DNA of 64,000 nt from Blastobasis lacticolella (GCA_905147135.1 LR990049.1:12355428-12419427), one strand, 5' to 3'; shown: positions 1 through 10,939, counted from the stretch's first letter. Numbers and translations: made by a program. Notes: generated from the sequence alone by a model not told the origin.

Positions 1-704
1 TATTCGCCTCGGCCTCCTTCCATCATGGCGGGTGGAATCTGAATTCGCGGGGAATATTATTGCGTTTTTGTTTTCCATTTGTACGTTTAACAGTTACGAG
101 TCAGGTCTGCCGGCTGGCCCCGGGGTCGGCGCTAGCGCACGCCTCACACCGTCGTGGCGCTTTGTTAAAGAAAAAAGATGTCCTATAATTTTATATTGGT
201 TTTGAAGGAATTTAAATCTTTACATATTTTGTTGTTCAGATAAATGATCTGCTCCAAAAAGGGCCAGCGTCAGGGGTACTCTGAGCTGGCGTAAATGCTT
301 GAAAATACATATGCATGTGGAAGAGGCGAAAGCGGTGTGTCAGGATCGTAGCTTGTAACACTCGATAGTCTCTGCTTACCCCTATTAGATACGGGCGTGA
401 GTGTGTATATTTGAATGTAAATATGTAAATTTTATTGTTACTGAAGAAGGTAGTGGTTACCAACGTGTTATTGTTATGTTAAAATTGTCATCGTTAATAA
501 ACACATTCTAAAAAAAATGTTCCGTACTACTTATTTGGATTTAAAAAGAGCTTGTGTGCTTTTCTTTGCATGACTTTGCCTCCTCCACATTAAGAGAGCT
601 TTTGGTATTTTTGCCATTTCCATGGCTGGCAGAAAGTTGACAGCCTCTGCCAGCCATCTACTTCTAAGACGTTAATCACCTTATATAATACCAAAGAGTG
701 GTAT

Positions 705-1093
705 TGGTTAGAACTATATTCTTCTTGACAGTCCGCCGTAGGCCTCCTCCACCCAGGGTCCTATCGACCTCTCGGTCATACGGACCGCCATACGGTCCTA
801 CGGGTCATACAGGTCAGACCCAATTATGGGTGATGCGCACGCCTACTTGCCGGTGGCTCCTTTAGCGTGCGCACTTCTTGACACCCACAAATCCGATTGT
901 CCATAAGCACGCTCCCTTAACGGACTGACAATACACTCTCTACTACCCCATCGGCCAGCTCCCATCCTCTTACACTCCCTTCATTACATCTTCTTCTGCT
1001 CCCATTCCTCTACCATTCTCCTCACACGGTACAATGCGTCCACAAACTCCCTTAGCCTCGCCTTCGCCTCCGAGGACACCAAGTCCGTGAAGG
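705..1093 (-). mobile_element. 3' fragment of an R1-like LINE
   Basis: Read on the minus strand, about 1093-985 encodes a typical LINE C-terminus (AKARLREFVDALYRVRRMVE, then a stop), followed by a GC-rich 3' region down to about 705. Assignment to the R1-like clade rests on the style of this C-terminus and is tentative. Confidence 0.45.
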
Positions 1094-1106
1094 CCTATAA
1101 AGGTTG

Positions 1107-1114
1107 TATAAAAG
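1107..1114 (+). promoter_or_regulatory. TATA box candidate
   Basis: A perfect TATAAAAG, with a second TATAAAG at 1096, is followed by a CpG-rich stretch (1120-1320) and the candidate first coding exon at 1394. No clear initiator was seen 25-30 bases downstream. Confidence 0.35.
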
Positions 1115-1393
1115 GGGTGATCGCGTCGGTGTGAGCGTCGGTTTCCTAAAGCAATAACAACGCGGCCGCGACGTCCGGCCGCGCCATTAACCGCGGCATT
1201 ATCTCGTCGCTCCTCTTTCCAAATATTTGGTCGTTTTGTCCGCCGTCACCTCGCCCTGGAGCGCCGCCACACTTAAAATTTAATTGCGTAAGCGCCGTAA
1301 CACGTAAATATCGTTCGGGCGTATTTCGAGTGCGTAAATTGTACAAAAGCAAATCTGTTGTAAATATACCAGGAAGACAGCAAACAATTAGAG

Positions 1394-1548
1394 ATGGCAA
1401 GAAATCGTGAGGCGAGTAACAGCTGTCCACAACAACACGACCACGACCGCTCTGTCAAGAGCGTAACGCTCAAGAAAACACCTAAAGTGTCAGTAGCAAT
1501 TTGGACGATGTGGTCTCTTGATTACCCGCCTACCCGTACGGGAAAAAG
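1394..1548 (+). CDS. Possible first coding exon of an unidentified gene
   Basis: ATG at 1394 opens 51 codons plus two bases, ending at a good donor (AAAAAG|GTATGT). The peptide is basic and Ser/Thr-rich, beginning MARNREASNSC and ending PPTRTG. It lies about 280 bases downstream of a TATA box. No downstream exon could be linked, and the family was not recognised; a chance ORF is quite possible. Confidence 0.3.
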
Positions 1549-1782
1549 GTATGTATACCTAAAGATATGAAGAGGTGAAGATACTAAGGTTACGTTTGTC
1601 TGTACCATGCAAGTGAAATAATTTGGCTTCTGCTTAACCCTACGGAAAGGAGGGGATGTTCTGTGTCTAAATACAATTTTATTTTGTTTACATTCTTATT
1701 CTTGTTTATTTCTCGTGATGTTATGTGTAGCAAGTTGTACCACGTAGTAACAACATATTTTATTCTTTATTTTTATTACCTG

Positions 1783-1835
1783 GGCAGGCACACGGTTGAC
1801 GGTCCACCTGATGGAACGCGGTAACCGTCACATAG
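1783..1835 (-). mobile_element. LINE 3'-end scrap (GGTGACC/CATCAGG family)
   Basis: The minus strand shows a degraded form of the 3' motif of the LINE at 44551-45487: a GGTTACCGCG-type block followed by CATCAGGTGG and GCCTGCC. Confidence 0.4.
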
Positions 1836-2119
1836 TACAACTGTCACGTAAGGGGAGCTAGAGCTGACATGAAAGCATGTTTTCTGAAGAATTCTGTAAG
1901 TTGTATGGCAAAGGAAAGATTACCAGAGGAAGCTAGATCACTCCACATGCGCTGTTAAAAGGCTCGTTCGGTGTAAGGCATCTAGATAATGAGGATGAAA
2001 TATACCATTGTCGGAGGGTGCGATAACAGAAAAGTGACGGTCCTCCATGACCAGAAGATATTCCAATTAGCATAGGTCACCATCATCGCTGTCATATCAG
2101 CTTGAAGACGTCTAGATCA

Positions 2120-2235
2120 TTTTCATCATCGTCCTAACGCCTATCCCGGCCTCTGCCAGGATCGGCTTTCTCTTTTAACTCATTCTTTCCCACTTGAGAC
2201 GGTCTTCGGCATCTTCGCTAAGTCGCGGCATCCTC
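2120..2235. mobile_element. Degenerate LINE-like repeat remnant
   Basis: The block with CTATCCCGGCCTCTGCC and CACTTGAGACGGTCTTCGGC resembles antisense parts of lepidopteran LINE 3' regions (compare the GGTCTTCGGCATC string at 20297). No protein can be read through it. Confidence 0.35.
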
Positions 2236-2509
2236 GCTTGACAGTGTTCCAGAATATCCCCGTGTAATAACACGGGATGTAATAACAATGGGATTACATC
2301 TATTTTAATATTAGTGTTAAGTTGTAGTTACAACGATGCTAGAATAGTATGTAATTATTATATGTACTCTCTGAAATATAATTGATTGTATTGTTGTTAT
2401 TGTGCTACTGTATGTTTTTTAAGAAACTAGCTACCGTGAATGGCCATAGAATGATCTTAACGACCCTTCAAGAAACGAATCTACATCTTTCTTATAGGCC
2501 TGTAACACA

Positions 2510-2590
2510 TTTCCGAAACCCCTGGTAATGCGGATGTCCAAGTGCGGCGGTGATCACTTACCATCAGCTCACCAGGGTCGCGAGTCCGCT
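2510..2590 (+). mobile_element. LINE 3'-end scrap
   Basis: GCGGCGGTGATCACTTACC followed by ATCAGC matches, with changes, the 3' signature of the LINE at 44551-45487. Confidence 0.45.
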
Positions 2591-2914
2591 AACTTACTTG
2601 GTTTGACATAATTTTAATTAAATAACAAAAGCAGCTCATTGGCAGATTTGTGTATGCATTAGTAACAGAAGCAGATACCAAACGCGTGTCAAACTGCCAT
2701 TGAGCTGCAACTACGACTCAATTACAATTCGATCGAGCCATTAGTAAATTTGCGGACTAAAGGCCCTGCTCACCCGTTTGCTGCCCTCTACTATAAAAAA
2801 AATTTACGCGGTCAAAGTTAAAAGTAAACAATAAGATAAAAACATCCTAGTATTACCGCAGGCCCCGCAAAATAGCAATGCCAGGCTATTTATAATAGGC
2901 TGCCAGAGCAACGT

Positions 2915-3030
2915 GTTATAGAGGTGGGCAGCGCATTGGCGATACTATTGGTGTTGCTAAGCAGTGGTAACCACTTTCCATCAGGCGGTCTGCTAGCCTG
3001 TTTGCCTACCGTATTGCATAAAAGAAATGA
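2915..3030 (+). mobile_element. LINE 3'-end fragment
   Basis: A stretch of GCGCATTGGCGATAC, TTGGTGTTGCTAAG, GGTAACCACTTTCCATCAGG and GTTTGCCTACCGTAT reproduces in order the 3' end of the minus-strand LINE at 44551-45487. Confidence 0.65.
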
Positions 3031-3419
3031 ACCAACAAAACCGCGCTGTTTATAAATACCATCCTTTTCTTCACAACGTGACACAGATCCATTATAATGC
3101 ACACCTGCCTCCGGCAGTAATCGAATTTCGTAACAATGTGAAGAGGTAAAGGGTTTCATGTCGAAAATCAGTTAACATGGTAAGGAAATTCAATTTGAGG
3201 AAGCAACGAGCACCGTCCTGCGCACGGCATTCCGTGCGGAATTTTAAACTTTCCAAATAAAATAATGCTTGTTAAATCCCTTGACTCATGCGCATCGTAT
3301 TAACAAGGGTCTCTTGGTGTTTATGCGATGATGCCACGGAACGTATCGCTGGTTAGAAAGCGTTTATAAATATTCTTATTGGGGTTGTTTATCGTAGCCG
3401 TTTATTTTTAAAACCCGAC

Positions 3420-3655
3420 GAAAGAAGGGGTGAGTTTGACGTGTGTATATGTTTTGTATATCTGTCTAAGGCATTGTGTATCTGTCTGTGGCATCGTAGC
3501 TGCCGAAAAGATGGACCGATTTAGATGCGTATTCCTCTATTTGAAAGCCAGTTTAACCGAGATAGTTCCTAGCTTCGTTTCATTAAAATCGGGCCTGTAG
3601 CTTAGAAAATATTTGAGTTTATGTGGTCTTGGTCGGGGGTTATCCAACTTTTTAT
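3420..3655 (+). repeat. Interspersed repeat with TCTGTCTGTGGCATCGTAG core
   Basis: The block reads GGGGTGAGTTTGACGTG, then TCTGTCTGTGGCATCG, ACCGATTTAGATGCG and a GGTCGGGGGTTATCC end. A related copy lies inverted at 32990-33160. It has no coding capacity and is probably non-autonomous. Confidence 0.5.
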
Positions 3656-3711
3656 GCAAGAATAATATCTTGCAGAGAGGATGAAACATAGAGCTTATGA
3701 AGCAACATAAT

Positions 3712-3790
3712 TATCGTCATCAGCCTGTACTAGTCCACTACTGGACATCCCCAATGGTTGCCAATGCACCCCGTCCATGGCCTGCAACAT
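3712..3790 (-). mobile_element. Antisense LINE fragment (TGGACATxxCCCCAATGG type)
   Basis: The text AGTCCACTACTGGACATCCC followed by CAATGG is a common antisense LINE segment in moths; a related stretch is at 61865-62000. Too short to translate. Confidence 0.4.
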
Positions 3791-3799
3791 TCAGCCTTA

Positions 3800-5150
3800 T
3801 TCAGAGATAAATGGCAACAAAAAACACTACAACGTATCTTACAGCGCAAATAAGCAACCACAAAGATTTCACGCTTAACATCGACATTGAACGATCGTGC
3901 CAAAATTTGACAACACTCCCGACATATTTAGCGAAATTTAATTTACTAGGCCGTATAAATCATGACGCTAACTCATTAAACAATGGCGCAGGGATTCTCA
4001 AGGCTTGTGCAGACGGGTAAGCGGGTAGTAAGGCATTCACACTGTGCAAACAGCGCTCATTGTTCTTCGTAACAGATAGTTTCCATGTGTAATTAAAGTC
4101 TGCGGTGCGGATAATATCGGCTGTGATTGCTACTACTTAATTACTGGACGAGGCGATCCCCGGGGATCTCGGCTGGCCACAGATTAATTGACAAACAGTA
4201 CGTCACGTCCGACAATTGTTGTTTCCATCCTGCGTTCGCAAATACAGGAGTTCGACCAAATTAACTGCAATTACCGTAATCAATTTTAGTTAAGTCAGAC
4301 AGGCAACTAAAATAGTAACTTTAATTGTCTGTCCTTAATGCTACTATTTTCACGAACAGTCGTTAAAAGCTAGACTTGTTTGTTAAAAGCTGTAATTACA
4401 GCTGATTGAAATGGTTATTTGGCTAGTTATATTTCGTTCAGTGTAGTAATTTAATAAATATTTACATACCAGCAAGTACTTTTCATAAAGAATTATAATT
4501 ATAAATGAAACACGTCAAGGGTAAATATGACGATATAAAAACCGATATAAAGATACTTATAGTAGCTAAACCAAATTTAAAAATTATTTATTGAAATAGA
4601 ATTAAACACTTATACAAATATACATATATAACGTCATGCCATTTACCCGTAGGGATAGGCAGTGACCACATGTTCCACTTTCTACTAGTTACTAGCTTGC
4701 TTGTTAAAGACAGGTAAGGTCTTGAATACTATAAACCTTGATGAAGTTGCAAGAAGCAAGAGAGGTTTGCCAGGATCATAGGAAAATCGTATTAAGAAAC
4801 GTCATAAAAAGTACATGAAAACGCATGCAGACGCGCTTTTACAAACTTAAAATCCAATGCATAAATATGACTTAGATGTCTAAGTCAATAGATTAGTTAA
4901 TGAAACAATGAAAGTTGAGATGTGGAGTTACTGCCGTAGATTACCGCACTGTTGCTAAGGAAAGCATTTAGGAGAAGAACCGCGAGTGATTCAGAAGATT
5001 TACTACACTTGACCCCGTGAGCCGCTTCTGTACTGTACGAGAGAGTTTCGGGAAACTGACTGCGGTAAAGGTAGGTTACTTATTATCATACCCATATAAT
5101 TATTTACATTCTTTACAGGATAGTTGCTGAGCTACACCTAATTTTAACAC
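3800..5150. other. No recognised gene; unassigned AT-rich DNA
   Basis: A 69-codon ORF at 3811-4020 has no recognised family or splice context. A 14-bp palindrome GATCCCCGGGGATC lies near 4155. Nothing else could be assigned. Confidence 0.4.
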
Positions 5151-5175
5151 CTGCTGAGCAAAACCTCAATGTGAC

Positions 5176-6240
5176 GTGGAGAACCTCAAAAACTTTATAA
5201 ACGTTAAAAAAAATGATTTTACTTTAGTTTCCCAGAATATACGTAGTATATACTGCAATTTTGACGATCTGTTGGTATTATTATCTGGATTTAAATTTGA
5301 CGTAGACGTAATTGTTCTGACTGAATGCAGAATAAACATAAATAAATCTATACCAGTATTGCCAAATTATAATTCATACTCAACCTCATGTCAACTTAAC
5401 CAGAATGATGGAGTCGTTGTGTATGTTAAAAACACAATACAACACAAGATCAAGGAAATACAACTGATACAAGCATCTTGTCTTCAGCTTGACGTGCTAC
5501 ACAACACCATTTTGTGCATGTACAGGTCTCCCTCTAACACTAATGCGGAAGGCTTTGTGGACTCTCTAAGTGCACATCTAAATACCATTAACACTACTAC
5601 TAAGAGCATCTTTATCACAGGGGACATTAATATCAACATCACACTCAAACCCACAGAACCATCTCATGAACATAAAAACAGACTTGACTATCAGAACATG
5701 CTTTCAACCTATGGCATATTGGCTGGACACACTATACCAACAAGAGAAAAGAACTGCTTAGACCACATAATGTTAAAGATAAATCAGACTAAATTCCTGG
5801 CGACAATAGCTGTGCTACACACCTCTATCACAGATCACTTCACAATATTTCTATGCTTAAAAAGTTTAAAAAAATATTCAAATCCTTGTAAAACTAAAAC
5901 TAATATAAATTTTGAATTGGCTATCGAGCAATTAAAGTCTAAAAATCTGGCTAAATTACTTTTAAGTGATGATCCAAATTACGTTTTGAATGATTTGATA
6001 TGTTTATTGGGTCAGGTTTTAAAAGAAAACACGGAAGTCGTATACATATCAAAGAAAGCTCGCAATATAAAACCGTGGATATCAAAAGGTATCATACGAT
6101 GCATAAGAAACAGAAACAAACTTCAGAAACAGGCTCGTAATGATCCCTTCAATGATATATTACAAATTACATACAAAATATACAGAAACTACTGCAACAA
6201 CCTAATAAAAAAGCTCAAGAGAGACTACGAAACAAAGTGA
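5176..6240 (+). pseudogene. LINE ORF2 part 1: EEP endonuclease
   Basis: The open frame is 354 codons and lacks an ATG at its start. It shows endonuclease landmarks in order: SQNIRS near residue 20, LTECRI at about 49, YRSPS at about 115, a GDININ catalytic block at about 147 and TDHFTI near 218. The following helical linker (KKARNIKPWISKGI) leads toward the RT. A stop at 6238-6240, together with an apparent deletion, breaks the frame just before the RT. Confidence 0.88.
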
Positions 6241-6863
6241 ATAGCATAAACTCAGAACTAATTAATGTAAAATCATCTCCTACCGCCTCAGCAAATTTCG
6301 TCAACAATTATTTCGCGGGTGTTGGTGGAGACCTTGCTCAAAAAATACAACTAGACGTAAGTGAACAAAACTCATATCTGCAAAACCTGCCGTCTCAACT
6401 AAACAGCTTTGTACTTCTCCACACGGATCATAATGAAGTCAACGGTATACTAAGTAACTTAAAAACAAATAGTGCCCCAGGATGGGATAACATTTCCACT
6501 AAATTTCTTAAAATGGCTAAAGATGAGATTGTACCGGTTATAACGTATCTTGCCAATCTCTGCTTTGACAGAGGCATATTCCCAGATCCCCTTAAGCAAT
6601 CCATTGTTACACCGGTGCACAAGGGTGGGGACAGGCACGATGTCAGTAACTACAGGCCTATCTCTGTGCTTCCTGCTATCTCAAAAATTCTGGAAAAGCT
6701 GCTTAAGAAGAGACTTAACAATTATTTAAACACCTTCAACCTTTTGTCCCCATCCCAATTTGGATTCAGACCAGATAAATCAACAGAGGATGCTGTAATG
6801 GCTCTGAGTTCGACCATAGTTGAAGCACTATATAACAAAGCCAAATGTATGTCTGGACCTTAA
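6237..6863 (+). pseudogene. LINE ORF2 part 2: reverse transcriptase N-terminal half
   Basis: It contains SAPGWDNIST, IVTPVHKGGD, NYRPISVLPAISKILEKL and PSQFGFRPDKSTEDAV, the classic early RT blocks. It is in a different frame from the endonuclease part and ends in TAA right before the first catalytic Asp block, where a second frameshift (about 6848) occurs. Confidence 0.9.
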
Positions 6864-8016
6864 AAAGGCGTTTGATACCGTGTCTGTTCCCATTCTCCTG
6901 CACAAGCTTCGTAAGTTAGGAATAAGAGATACCGCATTCTGCCTATTCAAAGACTACTTAACCGGTAGAACACAAAAAATTAAACTGGAAAACTGCATCG
7001 GTGCAGAGGTGGGGGTAACACACGGCGTACCTCAAGGTAGTGTTCTCAGCCCAACGCTATTCTTAATATATATAAATGACCTATGTCTGATGAACATTCC
7101 TAATGCCAAAATATTTTCGTATGCTGATGATACTGCCATTGTCTTCACCGGTGATAGTTGGGATGCAGTTAGAACAAGTGCTGAAAGGGGTTTGGCTCAA
7201 ATAAATAAGTGGCTGAGAAACAATGTTCTCACATTAAACACTTCCAAAACCAACTACATCTGTTTTAGTATTTGTAACAACAATCAACCTACAAATAATT
7301 TCACCATCAAAATTCACAGCTGCAGAAACCCACCAAACACAACAAACTGTTGCTGCCCATGTATTAAAAAAATCTCTCATGCAAAATATTTGGGTATTAT
7401 CGTGGACCAGAGATTGTCATGGTATCTGCACGGTGAGCATGTGATCTCCAGATTGCGAAAACTTACCTGGATTTTTAAATGTTTAAGACATGTGGTCCCA
7501 AGGGCGGTCGCTGGGCCCCATGACTCATCTAGGGATATCCTCATAGACATATACGTGTCACTGGCTCAGTCTGTGTTGGCTTACTGCCTGCCGGTGTGGG
7601 GGGGTGCAGCTAAAACTCGTTTCCTTGAGGTGGAGCGTGCCCAACGTAGCCTCCTCAAAGTTATTTATTTTAAAGAGAGGTGTTTTCCGACCGATACTCT
7701 GTATCAAATGTGTAGGTTGCCGACTGTGAGGACATTGTACATCATTAACACCGTGCTAAGGAAACATAAGACATTACCTTACGAGTCAAACATTACGAAC
7801 AGAAGAAGGAAAGATATAGTAGCGTTCCTTCCAAAAACTAACACCACATTCGCCGATAGACAGTATCACAAACGCTCAGCTCATTTGTATAACCTTTTAA
7901 ATAAGAGGTTGACCATTTACCCTAAACTGTACTATGAGTGCAAGAAAACAATAAAGACTTGGTTAGAAGGCAAAAACTGTAGAGAAATTGAGAACCTGTT
8001 GGAATGTATGACTTGA
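6820..8016 (+). pseudogene. LINE ORF2 part 3: reverse transcriptase catalytic half and C-terminus
   Basis: After the frameshift the frame gives LDLKKAFDTV (first catalytic Asp), GVPQGSVLSPTLFLIYINDL and FSYADDTAIV (catalytic YADD), then a thumb and C-terminal region ending at 8016. All three catalytic aspartates are intact, so the damage is limited to the frame breaks and the missing 5' end. Confidence 0.92.
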
Positions 8017-8068
8017 TCACAATATCTACCACCAGTGCCAAAATCTTGTACAGATGCAGTCACACGCT

Positions 8069-8075
<7 letters not shown>

Positions 8076-8100
<25 letters not shown>

Positions 8101-8101
8101 T
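8076..8101 (+). repeat. (CA)n microsatellite
   Basis: About 12 uninterrupted CA units followed by imperfect CACA tracts to 8135, inside the LINE 3' untranslated region. Confidence 0.95.
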
Positions 8102-8656
8102 GCACACAACACACCCACACTCACACATATGCACACATTTTTTACACCTTTATTAACAAAATTTATATTAATTATTAATTAATTTTTAAGTTCTGTATTT
8201 TATATTTCATCAATTGAATTGTTTTCATATTATCTAATTGTAACTAGACCAACTGCACTGCAACTGTGTACTACGTACCAATTCCATTGTATATAAGTAG
8301 ACAAGGTGCCTCCTGACACAGGCTAAGCTTAAAAGGAGTCTCCAGCAACCATAGATTTAAGGTACTTTTGGTTAATGAAATAGAGAATTTATTATTATTA
8401 TTATTATTATTAAAACCTATATTGTAAAGCTAAAGAGATTTTTTATGTATGTCCGAAGCAACAAAACCGATTTTGAAAATTCTTCACTAATAGGAATCTA
8501 AGTTCTTCACGATCGTAATAGGTAGAATATTTTATTTCCCTGAATAGTAACAGGGTTCCAGGGGATGGTCGAAGAGTTTCAAAAAGCTGAAACACTAAAG
8601 TGTGCTGCGTGAATATTAGAACATTTAACCGATAATTTAAGTACAACGTTTCTTTA

Positions 8657-8664
8657 GTCCTTAT
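8657..8664. other. Left 8-bp target-site duplication of the hAT-like element
   Basis: GTCCTTAT, repeated exactly at 10807-10814. Confidence 0.88.
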
Positions 8665-8727
8665 TAGGGTTTTCTACCCGGGTACCCGGGGTCGGATATA
8701 CCCGGGTATTTAAAGGATTTAAATACC

Positions 8728-8885
8728 CCCCACCCTCCTCCATTTTGTTTAGTAGCTTCTCTTGCACCGCCTTACTTTTTCTTTACCCTTTATCTCCTTG
8801 TTGACTGGTAGATAAGACTATTTTAGCTTTAAGTCCGCCTTAGTACTATTATGTGCATGAAGATTTAGTAAATAAATAAATAAAT
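8728..8885 (+). mobile_element. LINE 3' tail nested in the hAT-like element
   Basis: CCCTCCTCCATTTTG, then TTGACTGGTAGATAAG, TTTTAGCTTTAAGTCCG and a final (AAAT)n. The same tail recurs at 33590-33748 and inverted at 10863-10935. Confidence 0.75.
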
Positions 8886-8923
8886 TTTGTACCCGAGTAC
8901 AATCTGAGTACCATACCCGGGTA

Positions 8924-9171
8924 GAGCTCGTCTAATCTAAAATGACGCGCCCCACTATCGCATTAACGCACACAAGCAAGTTTAAAATATGAACGCAATA
9001 CATATACAAATGCCGTTGTTGGTCATTCCCTTGCCGGTGAAATTCAAACGTAGGAGCACGCGTCGTTCATTGGCTCCCACACAGATGAAGTGTCGTTATC
9101 AATATTTGCACTCACACATCGAAATCAACTAACTAAGTAGTGGGGCGCATCATTTTAGACTAGACGAGCTC
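8924..9171. mobile_element. TA-flanked MITE (mariner-like), copy 1
   Basis: The termini GAGCTCGTCTAATCTAAAAT and ATTTTAGACTAGACGAGCTC form an inverted repeat of about 35 bp that continues through ACGCGCCCCACTA. TA lies on both sides (8922-8923, 9172-9173), as in Tc1/mariner-type elements. It sits between two CCCGGG repeats of the hAT-like element. Confidence 0.88.
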
Positions 9172-9314
9172 TACCCGGGTATTTTAAAAAATCGTTACTA
9201 CGGTAATGTTTTACCTTAAATAGCGCATATCTACTCTGATAAGTAAGTTTATTTTATGATAATTGTTTTCTTTTCTTATAAACCTTTAGTTTTAAATTTA
9301 AATTAAACAAAGCA

Positions 9315-9392
9315 AAATAGTCCATAGGCGGCGGTGACCACTTTCCATCAGGTGGCAGGCTTACCCGTTTGTTTGCTTGGTAACATAAAAAT
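9315..9392 (+). mobile_element. LINE 3'-end fragment inside the hAT-like element
   Basis: GTCCATAGGCGGCGGTGACC, ACTTTCCATCAGGTGGC and GTTTGTTTGC match the 3' end of the LINE at 44551-45487 almost exactly. Confidence 0.65.
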
Positions 9393-9407
9393 AAAAAAAG
9401 TTTAAAT

Positions 9408-10630
9408 ATCGGTGAAACTAACTTTATAGGAAAGATAATGAAATGTCATTTAGGTTTGAATATTATTTCGGCCATTTGGCCGCCGCGACTGCCGCGAAAG
9501 ATAGCCCAATGTGGACATCCAATTTTCACACATTTTGCAGCAAATAATAACTCACCGAAACTGTTTTTATTTATAGAAAATATTCAGGTATTTGACTGCC
9601 ATTTCACCTGATGTTAAGTGCAGATGCAGACTACGATGGCGCATACCTGTCTATTAAATACCTTTTCACTCTTGTCTTAAAGAGACACAAGTTGTACCGC
9701 GCAGGGAAAACATGTGCAGGCAGCGAATTTCAGTCCCTTGCCGTTCGCAACAGAAAAGAGTTAGAAAAACACTGAGTGCGTATTGGTGAAATGTCGGCAA
9801 TATAGTGATGGTACGCTGACCTACAACTGAAGCCTCGAAGATGGAATGGGGATGGTGGAACTAACTCGTGTAATTCCGTCGCACATTCCCCAAAGTGTTG
9901 TCTGCAGAAAACCGGAGAGATTCCACTTTACGACGGTGATCCAGATCCTGTAGATTTTCTTGCACCAACGGGGGATTGTCTAACGGTTTCTTAGCGCGTC
10001 TCTCAACCGAGTCCAGAGCAGCCAGATAGACCTTGGCAGATCCGTCCAATCGATAACAACAGTATTCCATGCCAGGGTGAATTTTTTTTTAGGGCAACCA
10101 ATAAGACTTACACTAACAACCAACTATTTGCGCTTTATATAATGGCAACCTCTGCTCTAATGAGAAATACCGCCTTACCCTAGAGAGGATGCCAAGTTTT
10201 TTGGCAGCAGAAATATTCTGGAGAACTTGGTCCAGTCGATCAATGAGAGATTCTTGACAAGACTCGACATCCTCTCTCTTGGCCTTTGCGCTGGATGTGT
10301 ACCTGCCCGTCACTGTGGTGCCATCTGCATACCCAAAAGCACTGGACACGAGCAGATCATTTACGTGCAACAGGAACAGGGTGTTCTGTTCTGTACAGGG
10401 TGTTCTATCGTCCCTAGTTTATCAGCGTAGACATACTCCATTGATTGCACAATCTGGATGTCCAACGTGACATTATTCATTGATGTTAATTTTTTCCTCC
10501 ATACAAAATTTTGTTTAGCGTGAAGCCCACTTTTGGTTAAATGGTTGTGATTTTTGTTAGACTAAACACGCAGCGGCCACATGACCGAAATCTTATTTAT
10601 TCGATTTCCAATAAGGCTAGTTTCACTGAT
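9408..10630. mobile_element. Long-terminal-inverted-repeat element, copy 1 (ATCAGTGAAAC ends)
   Basis: The left end (ATCGGTGAAACTAAC...TTTCGGCCATTTGGCCGC) and the reverse complement of the right end (ATCAGTGAAACTAGCC...TTTCGGTCATGTGGCCGC) match over roughly 80 bp. A second, shorter copy is at 38679-39138. The interior is filled by a LINE fragment on the minus strand. Confidence 0.65.
9570..10450 (-). pseudogene. Decayed LINE reverse-transcriptase fragment
   Basis: On the minus strand, 10370-10113 encodes LHVNDLL, then FGYADGTTVTGRY, where the catalytic YADD has become YADG, then LGILSRVRRYFSLEQRLPLY. A shifted frame at 10070-9861 continues with SVERRAKK and further on come LINE C-terminal scraps. 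It is the same family as 44551-45487 (shared KLGVLNRSKRYFTPGQRLLL block). Many stops and shifts make it nonfunctional. Confidence 0.75.
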
Positions 10631-10806
10631 ATTAAATATATTTTTCTTTGTTCTATTTCAATTTGAAAAAAGGTTTAAAAAATACCTTTTACGTACATTT
10701 ACTTAAAAAATCGATAAGTACCCGGGTACCCGGGTATACCTGGGTATTAAAAATAATAATACCCGATACCCGGGTATCTAAAAACGTCAGGGATTCGAAA
10801 ACCCTA

Positions 10807-10814
10807 GTCCTTAT
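10807..10814. other. Right 8-bp target-site duplication of the hAT-like element
   Basis: GTCCTTAT, identical to 8657-8664. Confidence 0.88.
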
Positions 10815-10862
10815 ATATTTAGGTGGTGGTTACATATAGGTGGTGCCTTACACAGGCATTTG

Positions 10863-10935
10863 CATATTTATTTATTTATTTAACAAACTGGTACAAAGGT
10901 GGACTTAAAGCTTAGTAGCTTTATCTACCAGTAAT
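10863..10935 (-). mobile_element. LINE 3' tail, inverted
   Basis: TATTTATTTATTTATTTAAC followed by GGTGGACTTAAAGC and ATCTACCAGT is the reverse complement of the tail at 8728-8885. Confidence 0.65.
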
Positions 10936-10939
10936 ATGC

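Larger units (their letters stand above)
5158..8412 (+). mobile_element. Non-LTR retrotransposon (LINE) with endonuclease and reverse transcriptase, 5'-truncated and frameshifted
   Basis: The element starts inside or just before ORF2 and ends in (ATT)n at about 8391-8412. Its 3' untranslated region holds a CA microsatellite (8076-8101). ORF1 is absent. Three reading frames together make ORF2, with an EEP endonuclease, a reverse transcriptase and a LINE C-terminal region. The clade is jockey/CR1/L2-like and not resolved. Confidence 0.9.
8665..10806. mobile_element. hAT-like non-autonomous DNA transposon with palindromic TACCCGGGTA subterminal repeats
   Basis: It starts TAGGGTTTTC (8665-8674) and ends GAAAACCCTA (10797-10806), a perfect 10-bp terminal inverted repeat. 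GTCCTTAT occurs directly outside both ends (8657-8664 and 10807-10814), a perfect 8-bp target duplication. An 8-bp duplication with short TAGGG termini is the hAT superfamily signature. Both subterminal zones carry several TACCCGGGTA palindromes (8675-8712, 8884-8921, 9172-9182, 10715-10778), probably binding sites for an absent transposase. No transposase is encoded. The interior holds nested insertions listed separately. Confidence 0.88.
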
